Positions 8,152 through 17,198 are shown, numbered from the stretch's first letter. The stretch is DNA of 64,000 nucleotides from Neolewinella xylanilytica (GCF_002934605.1 NZ_PTJC01000007.1:1-64000), one strand, 5' to 3'. Notes: generated by a model not told the origin, from the letters alone. Numbers and translations are program-made.

Positions 8152-9155
8152 ACGCCATGGCACCAAACAATACCATGCGGGCGGCCAAACGGGATGCGTA
8201 CGGCCCGCCGGAAGCGATATCCGTCACCCGGCTTCCGGTACCCTCGCCCAACCGCGGCGAACTGCTGGTGAGGATTCACGCCACGACCGTGAACCGGACC
8301 GACTGCGCCAACCTGACCGCCCGGCCGCTGGTCATGCACCTGGTGCTGGGAATACGTACCCCCCGGCAAGCCCGTATCGGCACCGACTTCGCGGGGGAGG
8401 TGGCCGCGGTGGGTACCGGGGTGACGCGCTACCGGGTGGGGGATCGCATCTGCGGCTTCCGGGATACCGGATTGGGAGGGCAGGCCGAATACCTGACGAT
8501 CGCGGAGGACGGTCCGGTAATGTCCATTCCCGCTGGTTTGTCGGATGCCGTGGCCGCTGCCAGTCTGGAGGGGGCTCACTACGCCTTTGCCTTCCTGCAA
8601 CGCGCCAACGTACAAGCAGGGCAGCGGGTGCTGATCAACGGTGGCACCGGGGCCATCGGCTCGGCCTTGCTGCAGTTCACCGCCGCATGCGATGCGGAAA
8701 TAACGGTAACCGGCCCCGCCGACGCGGCTGGAATACTGTACGGGATGGGAGCCAGGCGGGTCATCGATTATACCCGCCAGGACTTCACCCAATCGGCCGA
8801 GCGCTACGATTGTGTTTTTGACGCGGTGGGCAAAAGCACCTTCGGCCGGTGCCGAGGACTCCTGAGCCGGACCGGCGTCTATATTTCATCGGAACCCGGT
8901 CCTTACTGGCAGAACGTAGGCTATGCGCTCCTGACCCCACTCGGGCGGGGGAAGCGGGTACGTTTTCCCGTCCCTTATGGTCACGAGCACAGCTTCCCCT
9001 TTATTCGCCGCCACCTAGAAGCCGGCACCTTCGTGCCGCTGCTTGACGAGCGCAGCTTTACGCTGGACGGGGTGGTCGAGGCATACCGGTACGTCCTGAC
9101 CGGGCGGAAGCGGGGGAACGTCATCCTGCGAATCGGCGAAAAGGATCGGTGTTAA
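8148..9155 (+). CDS. NAD(P)-dependent alcohol dehydrogenase (MDR, second of a tandem pair)
   Basis: Second zinc-free MDR oxidoreductase (335 aa), paralogous to the preceding gene. It shares the VLINGGTGAIGSALLQF cofactor motif, IGTDFAGEVAAVGTGV, the RVIDYTRQDFTQSAERYD segment and a C-terminal EAYRYVLTGRKRGNVIL that matches the reticulon-4-interacting/quinone reductase subgroup. The ATG at 8148 overlaps the upstream TGA in an ATGA, the usual sign of translational coupling. The proteins probably reduce quinones or alpha,beta-unsaturated carbonyls; they may form a heteromer or serve related substrates, which is inference. Confidence 0.85.
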   Translation: MNAMAPNNTMRAAKRDAYGPPEAISVTRLPVPSPNRGELLVRIHATTVNRTDCANLTARPLVMHLVLGIRTPRQARIGTDFAGEVAAVGTGVTRYRVGDRICGFRDTGLGGQAEYLTIAEDGPVMSIPAGLSDAVAAASLEGAHYAFAFLQRANVQAGQRVLINGGTGAIGSALLQFTAACDAEITVTGPADAAGILYGMGARRVIDYTRQDFTQSAERYDCVFDAVGKSTFGRCRGLLSRTGVYISSEPGPYWQNVGYALLTPLGRGKRVRFPVPYGHEHSFPFIRRHLEAGTFVPLLDERSFTLDGVVEAYRYVLTGRKRGNVILRIGEKDRC

Positions 9156-9162
9156 GATCTAT

Positions 9163-9190
9163 TGCCCGCATGCACCCGGCGGAACGGGCA
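9163..9190 (+). terminator. Weak hairpin after the dehydrogenase pair
   Basis: TGCCCG (9163-9168) can pair with CGGGCA (9185-9190) 8 nt past the stop codon. The stem is only 6 bp and no T-run follows, so terminator function is uncertain. Confidence 0.3.
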
Positions 9191-9347
9191 GCGTTATCCC
9201 GGCAACATTTATTGCCCGAAGTCAGGCTAACGGACCGATTTTTCCCCCGGGAAAGGTCGCTTCGGACGACGGGTGAGCGACACATTTTTTTGCGTGGTAT
9301 CGGGTGATTGTTCGCCGGGCATACCACGGTAGTTTTAAAAAGACACG

Positions 9348-9905
9348 ATGAAAGAACAAACACTCGGCGGGTACACCCCTGCCCCGAAACTCCAGTTTCA
9401 CGACCTCCTGCCCTGGACCGCCCCGATACTCCTCTGGTTAGGCATTTTTGCCTGCCTGCTGCAGGGCAACACCTACGACCAGCGCATCCTCACCGGTGCC
9501 GCCTTGCTTGCGGTGGCCACCGTCATTACCTTTTTCCGCTCCGAGGCCGGCGTGCTCCTTACGCTTCCCGTCATCATGGCCGGTATCGTAGGTTTGGCGG
9601 TGTTCTTCCCGATTCAGCCTACCGCCGGATTGGAATTCGGACTCTTCAATCTGACGTTCGACCTGCTGCTGATCTTCGTGGCGGTGATTCATTTCCTGAC
9701 CAATCGGGAAACTTTTTTACCCGTCCGGACCGAGCCCACTCCCCGGCAAAAAGAGCGGGAGTTACGCCGGGCGGTGGCTCAGTATAAGCAGCAATTCGCG
9801 CGCCTCGACCTGCCCGAGTTGGAGCACATTGCCGAAGACCGGCGGTTTCTGCCCGCTGCCGTCCGGGCGGCCCGGGAGTTGATCGAATCTTTCTCCCATG
9901 ATTAG
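9348..9905 (+). CDS. Four-helix membrane protein of unknown function
   Basis: A 185-residue protein with four hydrophobic segments in the first 125 residues (about 23-43, 50-66, 69-87 and 95-119) and a charged cytoplasmic-looking C-terminal tail from about residue 125, rich in Arg/Glu (RQKERELRRAVAQYKQQFARL), probably helical. No known family was recognised. It is monocistronic: about 190 bp from the dehydrogenase operon and followed by a strong hairpin. A 7-bp inverted repeat (GTGGTAT at 9294, ATACCAC at 9321) lies upstream of the start. Confidence 0.65.
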   Translation: MKEQTLGGYTPAPKLQFHDLLPWTAPILLWLGIFACLLQGNTYDQRILTGAALLAVATVITFFRSEAGVLLTLPVIMAGIVGLAVFFPIQPTAGLEFGLFNLTFDLLLIFVAVIHFLTNRETFLPVRTEPTPRQKERELRRAVAQYKQQFARLDLPELEHIAEDRRFLPAAVRAARELIESFSHD

Positions 9906-9923
9906 GCAAAGCAGCGAAAAGCA

Positions 9924-9959
9924 GTACGCCCGTCCCACGGCAAAGCGGGACGGGCGTAC
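9924..9959. terminator. Strong bidirectional terminator-like hairpin
   Basis: A perfect 13-bp stem (GTACGCCCGTCCC at 9924-9936, GGGACGGGCGTAC at 9947-9959) with a 10-nt loop lies between two convergent genes, 18 nt after the stop of the membrane protein gene and 136 nt beyond that of the M23 gene. No long T-run follows on either side. Confidence 0.7.
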
Positions 9960-10095
9960 GGAAGAAGTTATGGGTATAGGTGTTTTTCAGAGAAGATAAA
10001 TGAAGCAGAATATACCGTTAAAACGGTGCGATTCACCGGTTAGCGTGGGGGTGGGGAGTCTTTAACAGATGTTCCTGACTTTCATATGTAGCGAC

Positions 10096-11283
10096 TTAAT
10101 CGAAGTTAGCATAGCCCGTTTCCCCCCGTTCGGTGCGGATGCGGTAGAACCGGTCGGTAGCCGAGAGTACGGTTACGGGTTCCTCGTTGGCTAGCTCTCG
10201 TACGACCACGGTGCGTTGGCTAGCTGGGCTCCGGCGTAGGTAGTGGCGTCCGCGCTCGGGCACCGAATCGGGAAGCTCCGTGGGAGCCAGGGAGTACCGC
10301 AGGTCGGCCGGCACTCCGTCGGGGCCGAGTAAGTAGGAGTAGGGGTCGCGGGCCCCGTTGCGGTAAATGCCGAAGTGCAGGTGGGGCGGCGTGGTGCGGG
10401 CGTTGCCCGTGTTGCCTACCAGGCCGAGGGTATCTCCGCGGGTTACGATCTGTCCCGGGCGGACGAGCTGGCTGTCGAGGTGGGCGTAGTAGTAGGTCAG
10501 TCCGCGACCTTCGCCATCGCGGAGCCAGACGGTCTTTCCGCCCAATCCGCCGACTTTCGTGGATCGCACGATGCCGTCCGAAACCGCCACCAGAGGCGTC
10601 CCGCGGGGTGCGAAGATGTCGTTGCCCTGGTGCTGGCGGGCACCACCGGACCGGCTGTCTCCCCAGAAGGATTGAATATGGCGGGCGCTATGGCCCGCCA
10701 CCGGAAAGAGCAGCGCGGGATCGGTGCGCAGCTCCAGGGCGTACGCGCCGGTATCCGACGGAGCCGACTGGACCACCAACAGTAGTTCCTGTCCGCTACG
10801 CGCGGCCGTTTCGTAGATGCCACCCGCGGCGCCGGGCTCCCAGCGAAGCAGGGCGTCGTCGGGGTCGATCGAGTTATCTCCGTCGACGGCGAAGAGTTCT
10901 CCGAACACTGGGCCGACGCCGCTGGCCGCCTCCGTACTTATGGTCAGCAGCCTGCCCGGCGGCAGGTAGAAACGATAGGAAAGCGCGGTGAATTCCAGGT
11001 CGTCTACGCGACGGACGAGCTCCCGGTGGGGGAGATCAACAACTAAGGTATCCTGGAGCGTACGTACGAAAGCGGAGTCCCACGCGGCGACCAGCGAATC
11101 GCCTGCGGGCAGTTCCTGAAAATAGTCGTGGGCAAAAGCTTCCCGCGGCGTGCGGCGCACGATGATGTTTTCGACCTTATCGGCTACGTTTTCGAAGAAA
11201 CCGTTGCAGGCGCAGGCGGAAAGGAGGAGGGCGAGGCCGAGCAACAAATAGGTTGCCGGGCTCGGCGTCAGACGGTTACGCAT
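10096..11283 (-). CDS. M23 family metallopeptidase, lipoprotein
   Basis: Predicted periplasmic or surface lipoprotein endopeptidase (395 aa) acting on peptidoglycan cross-links. A signal peptide ends in a lipobox with Cys24 (LLSAC). Residues 75-190 form a beta-rich domain resembling bacterial pre-peptidase C-terminal folds (YRFYLPPGRLLTISTEAASG). The LytM/M23 domain spans about 195-320 with zinc ligands H218 and D222 (HQGND) and the HxH pair H301/H303 (PPHLHFGIY). The C-terminus (about 350-395) looks like an SH3-type module (VTVLSATDRFYRIRTERGETGYANFD). The catalytic residues appear intact, so it is probably active. It is transcribed alone, convergent to the preceding gene. Confidence 0.87.
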   Translation of the reverse strand: MRNRLTPSPATYLLLGLALLLSACACNGFFENVADKVENIIVRRTPREAFAHDYFQELPAGDSLVAAWDSAFVRTLQDTLVVDLPHRELVRRVDDLEFTALSYRFYLPPGRLLTISTEAASGVGPVFGELFAVDGDNSIDPDDALLRWEPGAAGGIYETAARSGQELLLVVQSAPSDTGAYALELRTDPALLFPVAGHSARHIQSFWGDSRSGGARQHQGNDIFAPRGTPLVAVSDGIVRSTKVGGLGGKTVWLRDGEGRGLTYYYAHLDSQLVRPGQIVTRGDTLGLVGNTGNARTTPPHLHFGIYRNGARDPYSYLLGPDGVPADLRYSLAPTELPDSVPERGRHYLRRSPASQRTVVVRELANEEPVTVLSATDRFYRIRTERGETGYANFD

Positions 11284-11391
11284 GCTTTGGGAACACCGTT
11301 CACGCCCTTTGGATGTCGTTTAAGATTTGTTTAACGCCCGTCCCACCACTCCAAACACGGCATCCCAGCGGCCCGTTTCAGTAGAAAAGCC

Positions 11392-11640
11392 ATGGCAAAG
11401 AACCACGGACCCAGCGTCAAGAATGACGATCAGTACGAGGCCCTGCGGGAAGAGGGAATGAGCAAGCAGAAGGCCGCCCGTATCGCCAATACCCCCGACG
11501 CCGGTAAGAAAGGGGGCAAGGCGGAAAATTACGAAGACCGCACCAAGGATGAACTTTACGAGCAGGCCAAGAAGGTTGGTATTGAAGGGCGCTCCAAGAT
11601 GAGCAAGCAGGAATTGATCGAGGCGTTGCGGACTAATTGA
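11392..11640 (+). CDS. Rho termination factor N-terminal domain-like small protein
   Basis: An 82-residue, very charged protein. The N-terminal half (MAKNHGPSVKNDDQYEALRE, then GMSKQKAARIANTP) resembles small ChaB/plasmid-stabilisation-like proteins widespread in bacteria, and the C-terminal half (TKDELYEQAKKVGIEGRSKMSKQELIEALR) is a Rho_N/SAP-like helix-extended-loop-helix motif that binds nucleic acids. Similar small proteins are often stress-induced, but no role can be assigned. It is divergent from the M23 gene with about 108 bp between them. Confidence 0.75.
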   Translation: MAKNHGPSVKNDDQYEALREEGMSKQKAARIANTPDAGKKGGKAENYEDRTKDELYEQAKKVGIEGRSKMSKQELIEALRTN

Positions 11641-11837
11641 GCTATGGCCCGGCCAGGCTTCACTCACGTGGTAGACGGACCAGGTCTTGGTTACCCGGAC
11701 CCTCAAAGGTCCTTCGGACACTTGCAGGTCCTGATGTGCTTTCCGGGTGATGCGATTCGCAGGACCTCGGAGCGTGGGCGTACTTGGTAGGCGACCTGCG
11801 AAGGCCCGGATCTTCCGGCTTCCGGATAAACGTTTTT

Positions 11838-11854
11838 CCTGCGCGCCGGCGCCC
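11838..11854 (+). repeat. Intergenic repeat copy (CCTGCGCGCCGGCGCCC)
   Basis: Matches the consensus CCTGCGCKCCGNCGCCC. It ends 56 nt before the ATG of the pterin dehydratase gene; copies before trkA and the first GH127 gene have nearly the same spacing (52 and 53 nt). Confidence 0.5.
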
Positions 11855-11910
11855 AGATCAACTTAAGCCATTTGAAGCGCCTTGTAGTACTAGCCCCCAA
11901 AACGATACGT

Positions 11911-12156
11911 ATGTCCTGGACCGAAAAAGACAATGCCCTGCACCGCGAATTCACCTTCAAGGACTTCCGGCAGGCTTTCGCTTTCATGACCGAGGTGGCC
12001 TTCGCCGCCGAGAAAATGAACCACCACCCCGACTGGACGAACGTCTACAATAAGGTTATCGTCAAGCTGAATTCCCACGACGCCGGTAACACCGTTACCG
12101 ACCGCGACCACCGACTGGCCGAGCAAATGGACGGTATCTTCGCCAGGTATGCGTAG
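11911..12156 (+). CDS. 4a-hydroxytetrahydrobiopterin dehydratase (pterin-4a-carbinolamine dehydratase)
   Basis: Small dehydratase (81 aa) that recycles the pterin cofactor of aromatic amino acid hydroxylases by removing water from 4a-hydroxytetrahydrobiopterin. The active-site block MNHHPDW is at residues 36-42 with H38, H39 and P40, and the third catalytic region is SHDAG (H56, D57) followed by VTDRDHRLA. The length is normal for the family. The start at 11911 gives MSWTEKDNALHREF, the usual opening; an ATG at 11872 would add 13 unrelated residues. Its last 8 bp overlap the start of the TPR gene, suggesting co-transcription. No phenylalanine hydroxylase is in the window. Confidence 0.9.
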   Translation: MSWTEKDNALHREFTFKDFRQAFAFMTEVAFAAEKMNHHPDWTNVYNKVIVKLNSHDAGNTVTDRDHRLAEQMDGIFARYA

Positions 12157-13624
12157 CACCCTTTTGCTGCTTTTTGCTTCGTTGAGCCTGGTCGCCGCCG
12201 CGGCGGAGTACCACTACGATTTTCACCGGGAGGCCGAAGCCATCTACGAAGACGTGATGCGCCTCGAACTGGACCTGGCCGAGGCCGGCATCGAGCGATT
12301 ACAGCGGGACGAACCCCGCAATTTAGTAGCCCACCACCTAGGCAGCTATGTCGATTTTTTCCGCCTTTACCTCTCCGGCGACGAGCGGCTGGATGCCCGC
12401 CTGCAGGAGCGGTTCGACCGACGCATCGAATTGCTGGAGCGGGGCGACCCCGCCTCCCCCTACTTCAATTATGCCCTGGCCGAAGCCTTCCTGCACCGTA
12501 GCCTTATCGACGTACGCTTCGAGCGCCACTTGGCCGCGTTCCGCTCCCTGAACCGCGCCAACAAATATCTGCTGGATAATGCCGACCGCTTTCCGCAGTT
12601 CCTTCCCACTTTCAAGGACCTGGGCCTGCTGCAAGCGGCGGTAGGCACCATTCCCCCCCAGTACAAGTGGGGTGTCGAACTCTTCAGTTCCCTGACCGGA
12701 ACGATCCCGGCCGGACGAAAATTGATGCAACGGGCGGTTGCCGATCGGGAAAGCCCGTTCGCTACGGAAACTAGCGTACTGCACGCGCTCATGGAATTAT
12801 ACCTGGCCGACGACGCCGAGCGGGCCTTGCGTACGGTAACCGCCCTGGACCTTCAGCCAGCCACTAACAAGTTGCACTGCTTCGTGTTGGCCACCATCAT
12901 CATGCGGAACGACCGCAACGCCGACGCCCTCCGGATACTGGAGGCCCAGCCCCGGGGAGGGAGCAGCGCTGAGTTTCCCTATCTCGACTTTTTGCTGGGG
13001 CAGGCCAAACTTCGCAACCTGAACCCGCGGGCCCGTCTCCACTACCAATCCTTTTTGCTGCGGTACCCGGGCCGCCACTTTCGCGAGGAGGCCTTGCAGA
13101 AGATCGCTTGGTCTTACCTCCTCGAAGCGGACGTGGCGGGCTATCACCGGGCCATGGCGGAGATCGAAGCGGGCAGCCGGGCCGGTGGCGATGAGAGCGC
13201 TACCCGCGAAGCAATGACGGGCAAAGTGCCCCATCTGGACCTATTGAAGGCGCGCCTGCTCTTTGACGGGGGGTACTTCAGCCGGGCGCGGCAACGCCTG
13301 GACGCCATTGACCGAAGTAAGCTGACTACGGACGAAAACCTGGAGTTCCTCTACCGTACGGGCCGGGTGCTGGACGGACTGAAGGATCACCCGGGCGCGC
13401 TTTCGTTTTACGAGCGGACCATCAGTTTGGGGCGGGACAATCCGGCCTACTTTGCCTGCAATGCCGCGCTCCAGGCGGGCTTGTTGGAAGAGGACCGGGG
13501 GCGCTACCCTGCGGCCCGGAAGTACTTTACCCAGTGCCTGGAGCTTAGTCCGGCGGAATACCGCACCGGCCTCCACATGATGGCCAAGGCGGGGCTGGAT
13601 CGCATTTCCGGTAAGATGCGCTAG
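12149..13624 (+). CDS. Secreted tetratricopeptide-repeat protein
   Basis: A 491-residue exported protein with a short signal peptide (about residues 1-18) and helical repeats over most of its length. TPR-like pairs are clearest in the last third (FLYRTGRVLDGLKDHPGALSFYERTI and AALQAGLLEEDRGRYPAARKYFTQCLEL). The middle (NRANKYLLDNADRFPQFLPTFKDLGLLQAAVGTIPP, read in pieces) is typical of Bacteroidota periplasmic TPR proteins of unknown role. It overlaps the dehydratase gene by 8 bp. Its stop codon shares bases with the stop of the convergent phosphotriesterase gene (13621-13624, CTAG). Likely a scaffold for a membrane complex, which is inference. Confidence 0.75.
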   Translation: MRSTLLLLFASLSLVAAAAEYHYDFHREAEAIYEDVMRLELDLAEAGIERLQRDEPRNLVAHHLGSYVDFFRLYLSGDERLDARLQERFDRRIELLERGDPASPYFNYALAEAFLHRSLIDVRFERHLAAFRSLNRANKYLLDNADRFPQFLPTFKDLGLLQAAVGTIPPQYKWGVELFSSLTGTIPAGRKLMQRAVADRESPFATETSVLHALMELYLADDAERALRTVTALDLQPATNKLHCFVLATIIMRNDRNADALRILEAQPRGGSSAEFPYLDFLLGQAKLRNLNPRARLHYQSFLLRYPGRHFREEALQKIAWSYLLEADVAGYHRAMAEIEAGSRAGGDESATREAMTGKVPHLDLLKARLLFDGGYFSRARQRLDAIDRSKLTTDENLEFLYRTGRVLDGLKDHPGALSFYERTISLGRDNPAYFACNAALQAGLLEEDRGRYPAARKYFTQCLELSPAEYRTGLHMMAKAGLDRISGKMR

Positions 13625-14694
13625 AGCAAGCGTTCCCGGATGGTAAAGTACGCCGCCGGATTGCGTACGGTCAGCGTGTCGATCTCTTCTTCCGAGAATC
13701 CTTTGGCCCGCAGCACGGGAAGGAAGGCATTGGAGAGGAAATCCATGGGGCGGCGGGCTGTCAGGTCTGGCGGAAAGGTGCTGCCGTCGTGGCTGAGGAG
13801 GACTTGTCCGAGGTGGCCCGATTTGCGTAGGGCGAGTAGAAGTTCCAGGTGGCGATCAAAGGTGTCGTCGCCCTGAGCGCGGCCGGCCTGGTAGTAAGGT
13901 AACTTGAGCCCGTCCAGGCTGATCCAGGCGCCGGCGGTGGCGGCTTCGACGAGGGGCGCCGGGTCAGGCACCTGGAAGGCGTGCGTCCAGGTCCAGGCGG
14001 AGGGGTGGACACCTTCTCCTTCCAGAATAGTAAGTTGCTGGGCGGCGGCGGGGGCGTTGTTACCGGTGTGGATGGCCAGCGTGAGGCCGGTAGCGCGGTG
14101 CGTAATGGCGGCGGCCCGCACGAGCTTGGCGTCGATTTCGCTGATGGGGCCGTTGTCCACCGCCGTTTTGACAAAGCCGGGGCGAATACCGGTGTCACCG
14201 ATCCCTTCCTCGAATTCCCGAATCCATTCGGCGGCAATTTCTTCCGCCGATTGTCCGTGGGCGGCACCGGGGATGTAGCGGTCTTCCGCCGCGCCGTAGT
14301 AGCCGGTATTGGTAATAATGTGGAGACCGCTGTCGGTAGCGAGCTTCGCCAGCATCGACGGGTTCCGACCGAAAGAATGGGCGGTACAGTCCGCGATGGC
14401 TTTCACCCCCAGCCCGGAAAGGTAGCTCAGGTAGGGGAGCACCGTGGCGGTAACGGCCGCTTCGTCGTAGCGGCCCGGCTCGGCGGGCTCCTCGCCGAAC
14501 CGGCTGAGCAGGTGCTCGTGCGGCAGGCAAAAGCCGAGACTGTCGGGGTCGACCGGACCGATTACGGTCATTATCGTACCGACAAAATTGACGGCGGCTA
14601 CCGGCGGTTTCGCCAGCGTTTTGTTTAACGGAAGAAGACTGGCGAGACCCAGGGCAGAAAGGTTACGAAGGGCGTGGCGACGTCCGATCGGCAT
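13621..14694 (-). CDS. Phosphotriesterase-related amidohydrolase
   Basis: TIM-barrel metal-dependent hydrolase (357 aa) of the phosphotriesterase/lactonase group. A Tat- or Sec-type N-terminus (RRHALRNLSALGLASLLPL) suggests export. Metal ligands of the family are recognisable: H59 and H61 in PHEHLL, the bridging Lys K176 in GFVKTAVD, H209 in AIHTG, H238 in WTHAF, and D303 in SHDGS. Natural substrates of such proteins are usually lactones or related esters rather than organophosphates. The gene starts 4 bp after the end of the polysaccharide deacetylase gene, so the two form an operon. Confidence 0.83.
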   Translation of the reverse strand: MPIGRRHALRNLSALGLASLLPLNKTLAKPPVAAVNFVGTIMTVIGPVDPDSLGFCLPHEHLLSRFGEEPAEPGRYDEAAVTATVLPYLSYLSGLGVKAIADCTAHSFGRNPSMLAKLATDSGLHIITNTGYYGAAEDRYIPGAAHGQSAEEIAAEWIREFEEGIGDTGIRPGFVKTAVDNGPISEIDAKLVRAAAITHRATGLTLAIHTGNNAPAAAQQLTILEGEGVHPSAWTWTHAFQVPDPAPLVEAATAGAWISLDGLKLPYYQAGRAQGDDTFDRHLELLLALRKSGHLGQVLLSHDGSTFPPDLTARRPMDFLSNAFLPVLRAKGFSEEEIDTLTVRNPAAYFTIRERLL

Positions 14695-14698
14695 CCGA

Positions 14699-15370
14699 TT
14701 AGGCGGTTTTGAGGCGGGGCTTGGTTACGGTTGACCGGTCGGTCAGTAGCTCCGGCGTAATGCGATCGAAGGCGTATCCCCGCTCGGAGTAGTGCTCGAG
14801 CAAGCGGGGTAAAATGTTGCGCACCTTTTCCTCGGCTTTCAGGCTGTCGTGAAGAACGACAATGCTGCCGGGACTGGCGTTTTCGGTTACGTTATCGAAG
14901 CAGTCGTCGGGCGTCAGTTCCGGATCGAAGTCGCCGCTCAGCACGTCCCACATTACGATCTCGTAGTGGCGCTGCAGAAACTGGGCCTGGCTCGGCTTTA
15001 ATCGGCCGTAGGGTGGCCGGAAGAGGGAGGTCTTCAGTTGGACGGCGCAGTGACGGATATCGTGGAAATAGGGTACGTTGTCGGTTTTCCAGCCATCCAG
15101 GTGGTGGGTGGTATGATTACCAACGGTATGTCCGGCGTCCAGCACCTGTTTCAGCACCTCGGGGTAACGCCGCACGTTGTTGCCCACGCAGAAGAAGGTC
15201 GCCTTCGCACCGAAGCGATCGAGCTGTTCCAGTACCCAGGGGGTCAGGTGCGGAATCGGTCCGTCGTCGAAAGTGAGGTAAAGGGTGGGCTTTTCCACGG
15301 AGGACTGCAACCGCCAGTGGAAATTGGGGAAGAGTTTCTGGATTACCCTGGGAGTCTTGATGAGGTACAT
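14699..15370 (-). CDS. Polysaccharide deacetylase family protein (NodB domain)
   Basis: Predicted CE4 carbohydrate esterase (223 aa) removing N- or O-acetyl groups from polysaccharide such as peptidoglycan or chitin oligomers. NodB motif 1 TFDDG is at residues 33-37 with D35/D36, metal ligands H86 and H90 are in GNHTTHH, and motif 3 RPPYGR is at 118-123. The first 25 residues lack a clear signal peptide, so the protein may be cytoplasmic, or exported by an uncleaved segment. It is the promoter-proximal gene of a two-gene operon with the phosphotriesterase-like gene 4 bp downstream. Confidence 0.87.
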   Translation of the reverse strand: MYLIKTPRVIQKLFPNFHWRLQSSVEKPTLYLTFDDGPIPHLTPWVLEQLDRFGAKATFFCVGNNVRRYPEVLKQVLDAGHTVGNHTTHHLDGWKTDNVPYFHDIRHCAVQLKTSLFRPPYGRLKPSQAQFLQRHYEIVMWDVLSGDFDPELTPDDCFDNVTENASPGSIVVLHDSLKAEEKVRNILPRLLEHYSERGYAFDRITPELLTDRSTVTKPRLKTA

Positions 15371-15497
15371 GGTCTTGCGGAGTCTTGAGAGGAATGGAGC
15401 GAATGGCCGGGGGAAAGCGAAATCAGAAAACCAGGGTATAGGTACCGTTGTCGGGAGCGAAAATCGCGGGGGCGGTGGGCAGCCGGTGATTGGTCCC

Positions 15498-15505
15498 TAC
15501 CTTTG
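15498..15505 (+). promoter_or_regulatory. Putative -7 box (TACCTTTG) upstream of gltX
   Basis: An exact TAnnTTTG match in the divergent gap between the deacetylase gene and gltX, 113 nt before the gltX start. No clear -33 element was seen. Confidence 0.4.
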
Positions 15506-15618
15506 CCCGAAATCTCGCATAACCGGTCCGATACGGTCGCATTTAAAACGTTATAGTAGTAAGTATTGCTGCTTTCGTAATAAAATTTTACCATTTGCTG
15601 TCCGCTTAATTACAATGT

Positions 15619-17166
15619 ATGCAAAACGTTCGTGTTCGCTTCGCTCCTTCTCCGACCGGCGCCCTGCACATCGGCGGTCTGCGCACCGCCCTGTACAACT
15701 ACCTCTTTGCCCGCAACCAGGCGGGCGTATTCGTGCTCCGTATTGAGGACACCGACCAGAAGCGCTACGTAGCGGGTGCGGAGGAATATATCATCGAAGC
15801 CCTTGACTGGGCGGGCATCACTCCCGACGAGGGGCCCGGTATCGGCGGCGATTACGGTCCCTACCGCCAGAGCGAGCGCCGGGAAACCTACCGGAAGTAT
15901 ACCCAGCACCTGCTCGATTCCGGCCACGCCTACTACGCCTTCGACACCGAGGAGGAGTTGGACCGGCGCCGGGAATCGGAAAAAGCGGCCGGAAACCACA
16001 ACTTCCGCTACGACGCGACCACCCGTGGCGATATGCGCAATAGCCTGAGTCTGGGCCCCAACGAGACGGATCGCCTCCTTTCCGCCGATACGCCTTACGT
16101 CGTTCGCCTGCGGGTCGACCCGGGGCAGGTGGTGCACATCAAGGACCGGGTACGCGGCGACGTTGCCTTCCGCAGCGAGGAAGTGGACGACAAGGTGCTG
16201 ATGAAGGCCGACGGACTGCCAACTTACCACCTGGCCAACGTGGTCGACGATCACCTGATGGAAATTACCCACGTGATCCGCGGGGAAGAATGGCTGCCCA
16301 GTACCGCCCTCCACGTGCTGCTTTACCGCGCTTTCGGCTGGGAGAAGACCATGCCGGAATTTGCCCACCTGCCCTTGCTCCTTAAACCGACCGGCAAGGG
16401 CAAGCTCAGCAAGCGCGACGGTCAGCAACTCGGCTTTCCCGTGTTTCCCCTGGACTGGGGGCAGCGCGGCAGTGACGAATACCTCTCCGGCTTCCGGGAA
16501 ACCGGCTTCCTCCCGGAGGCTACGCTCAATTTCCTCGCTTTCCTCGGTTGGAACCCGGGCACGGAGCAGGAGATCTTCAGCAAGCAAGAGCTGATCGAAG
16601 CCTTCGACCTGGACCGCATCAACAAATCCGGAGCCCAGTACGACTTTGAAAAGGCGCGCTGGTACAATCAGCAATACCTCATCAGTACGCCGGCCGAGAA
16701 ACTGGCCCCCCGGATCGCCCATGTCTTCACCGAAAACGGTTACCCCATCGACGAGGAAGCCGCGGCCACCATTGCCGAATTGCTGCAGGAGCGGGTACAT
16801 ACCCTGGCCGAATTTTTCGAACAGGGCATTTACTTCGTCGCCCGCGTCGGCATCAACGACGAGAAAACCGCCCGGAAGAAATGGAAACCCGACCAGCGTC
16901 CCACCTTCGAGCAACTCAAAAACAGACTGGCGGGTATCGACCGGTGGAAGGCGGATCGGATCAAGGAAGAAGCCGTCGCTTTCATGCAGGAGAAGGGGCT
17001 GGGCTTCGGCGCCGTCCTGCCCATCCTACGATTGGCCGTCAGCGGTACGGTGAATGGGCCGGATGCCTTCGCTATCCTGGAAGCGGTGGGTCGGGAAGAA
17101 ACCATTGCCCGTCTTGGGGAGGGCTTCAACCTGATGGACCGGATCGTGGCGGGGGAGCGGAATTAG
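15619..17166 (+). CDS. gltX: Glutamate--tRNA ligase
   Basis: Class I aminoacyl-tRNA synthetase (515 aa) that charges tRNA-Glu with glutamate in the cytoplasm. The HIGH-type motif is HIGG at residues 17-20 within RFAPSPTGALHIGGLRTAL, and the KMSKS-type loop is KLSKRDG at 262-268. The sequence FVLRIEDTDQKR is the usual glutamate-site region, and the C-terminal helical anticodon-binding domain is complete. Length and motifs match the bacterial family. A hairpin follows the stop codon. Presumably essential; it is the sole gene of its transcription unit. Confidence 0.97.
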   Translation: MQNVRVRFAPSPTGALHIGGLRTALYNYLFARNQAGVFVLRIEDTDQKRYVAGAEEYIIEALDWAGITPDEGPGIGGDYGPYRQSERRETYRKYTQHLLDSGHAYYAFDTEEELDRRRESEKAAGNHNFRYDATTRGDMRNSLSLGPNETDRLLSADTPYVVRLRVDPGQVVHIKDRVRGDVAFRSEEVDDKVLMKADGLPTYHLANVVDDHLMEITHVIRGEEWLPSTALHVLLYRAFGWEKTMPEFAHLPLLLKPTGKGKLSKRDGQQLGFPVFPLDWGQRGSDEYLSGFRETGFLPEATLNFLAFLGWNPGTEQEIFSKQELIEAFDLDRINKSGAQYDFEKARWYNQQYLISTPAEKLAPRIAHVFTENGYPIDEEAAATIAELLQERVHTLAEFFEQGIYFVARVGINDEKTARKKWKPDQRPTFEQLKNRLAGIDRWKADRIKEEAVAFMQEKGLGFGAVLPILRLAVSGTVNGPDAFAILEAVGREETIARLGEGFNLMDRIVAGERN

Positions 17167-17198
17167 CCGGGTAGCCATTCCGATTTTTTAAGACGCTA

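Noticed and set aside
15610-16914. 434-codon open frame on the minus strand
   Set aside because: Antisense to gltX, which is certain.
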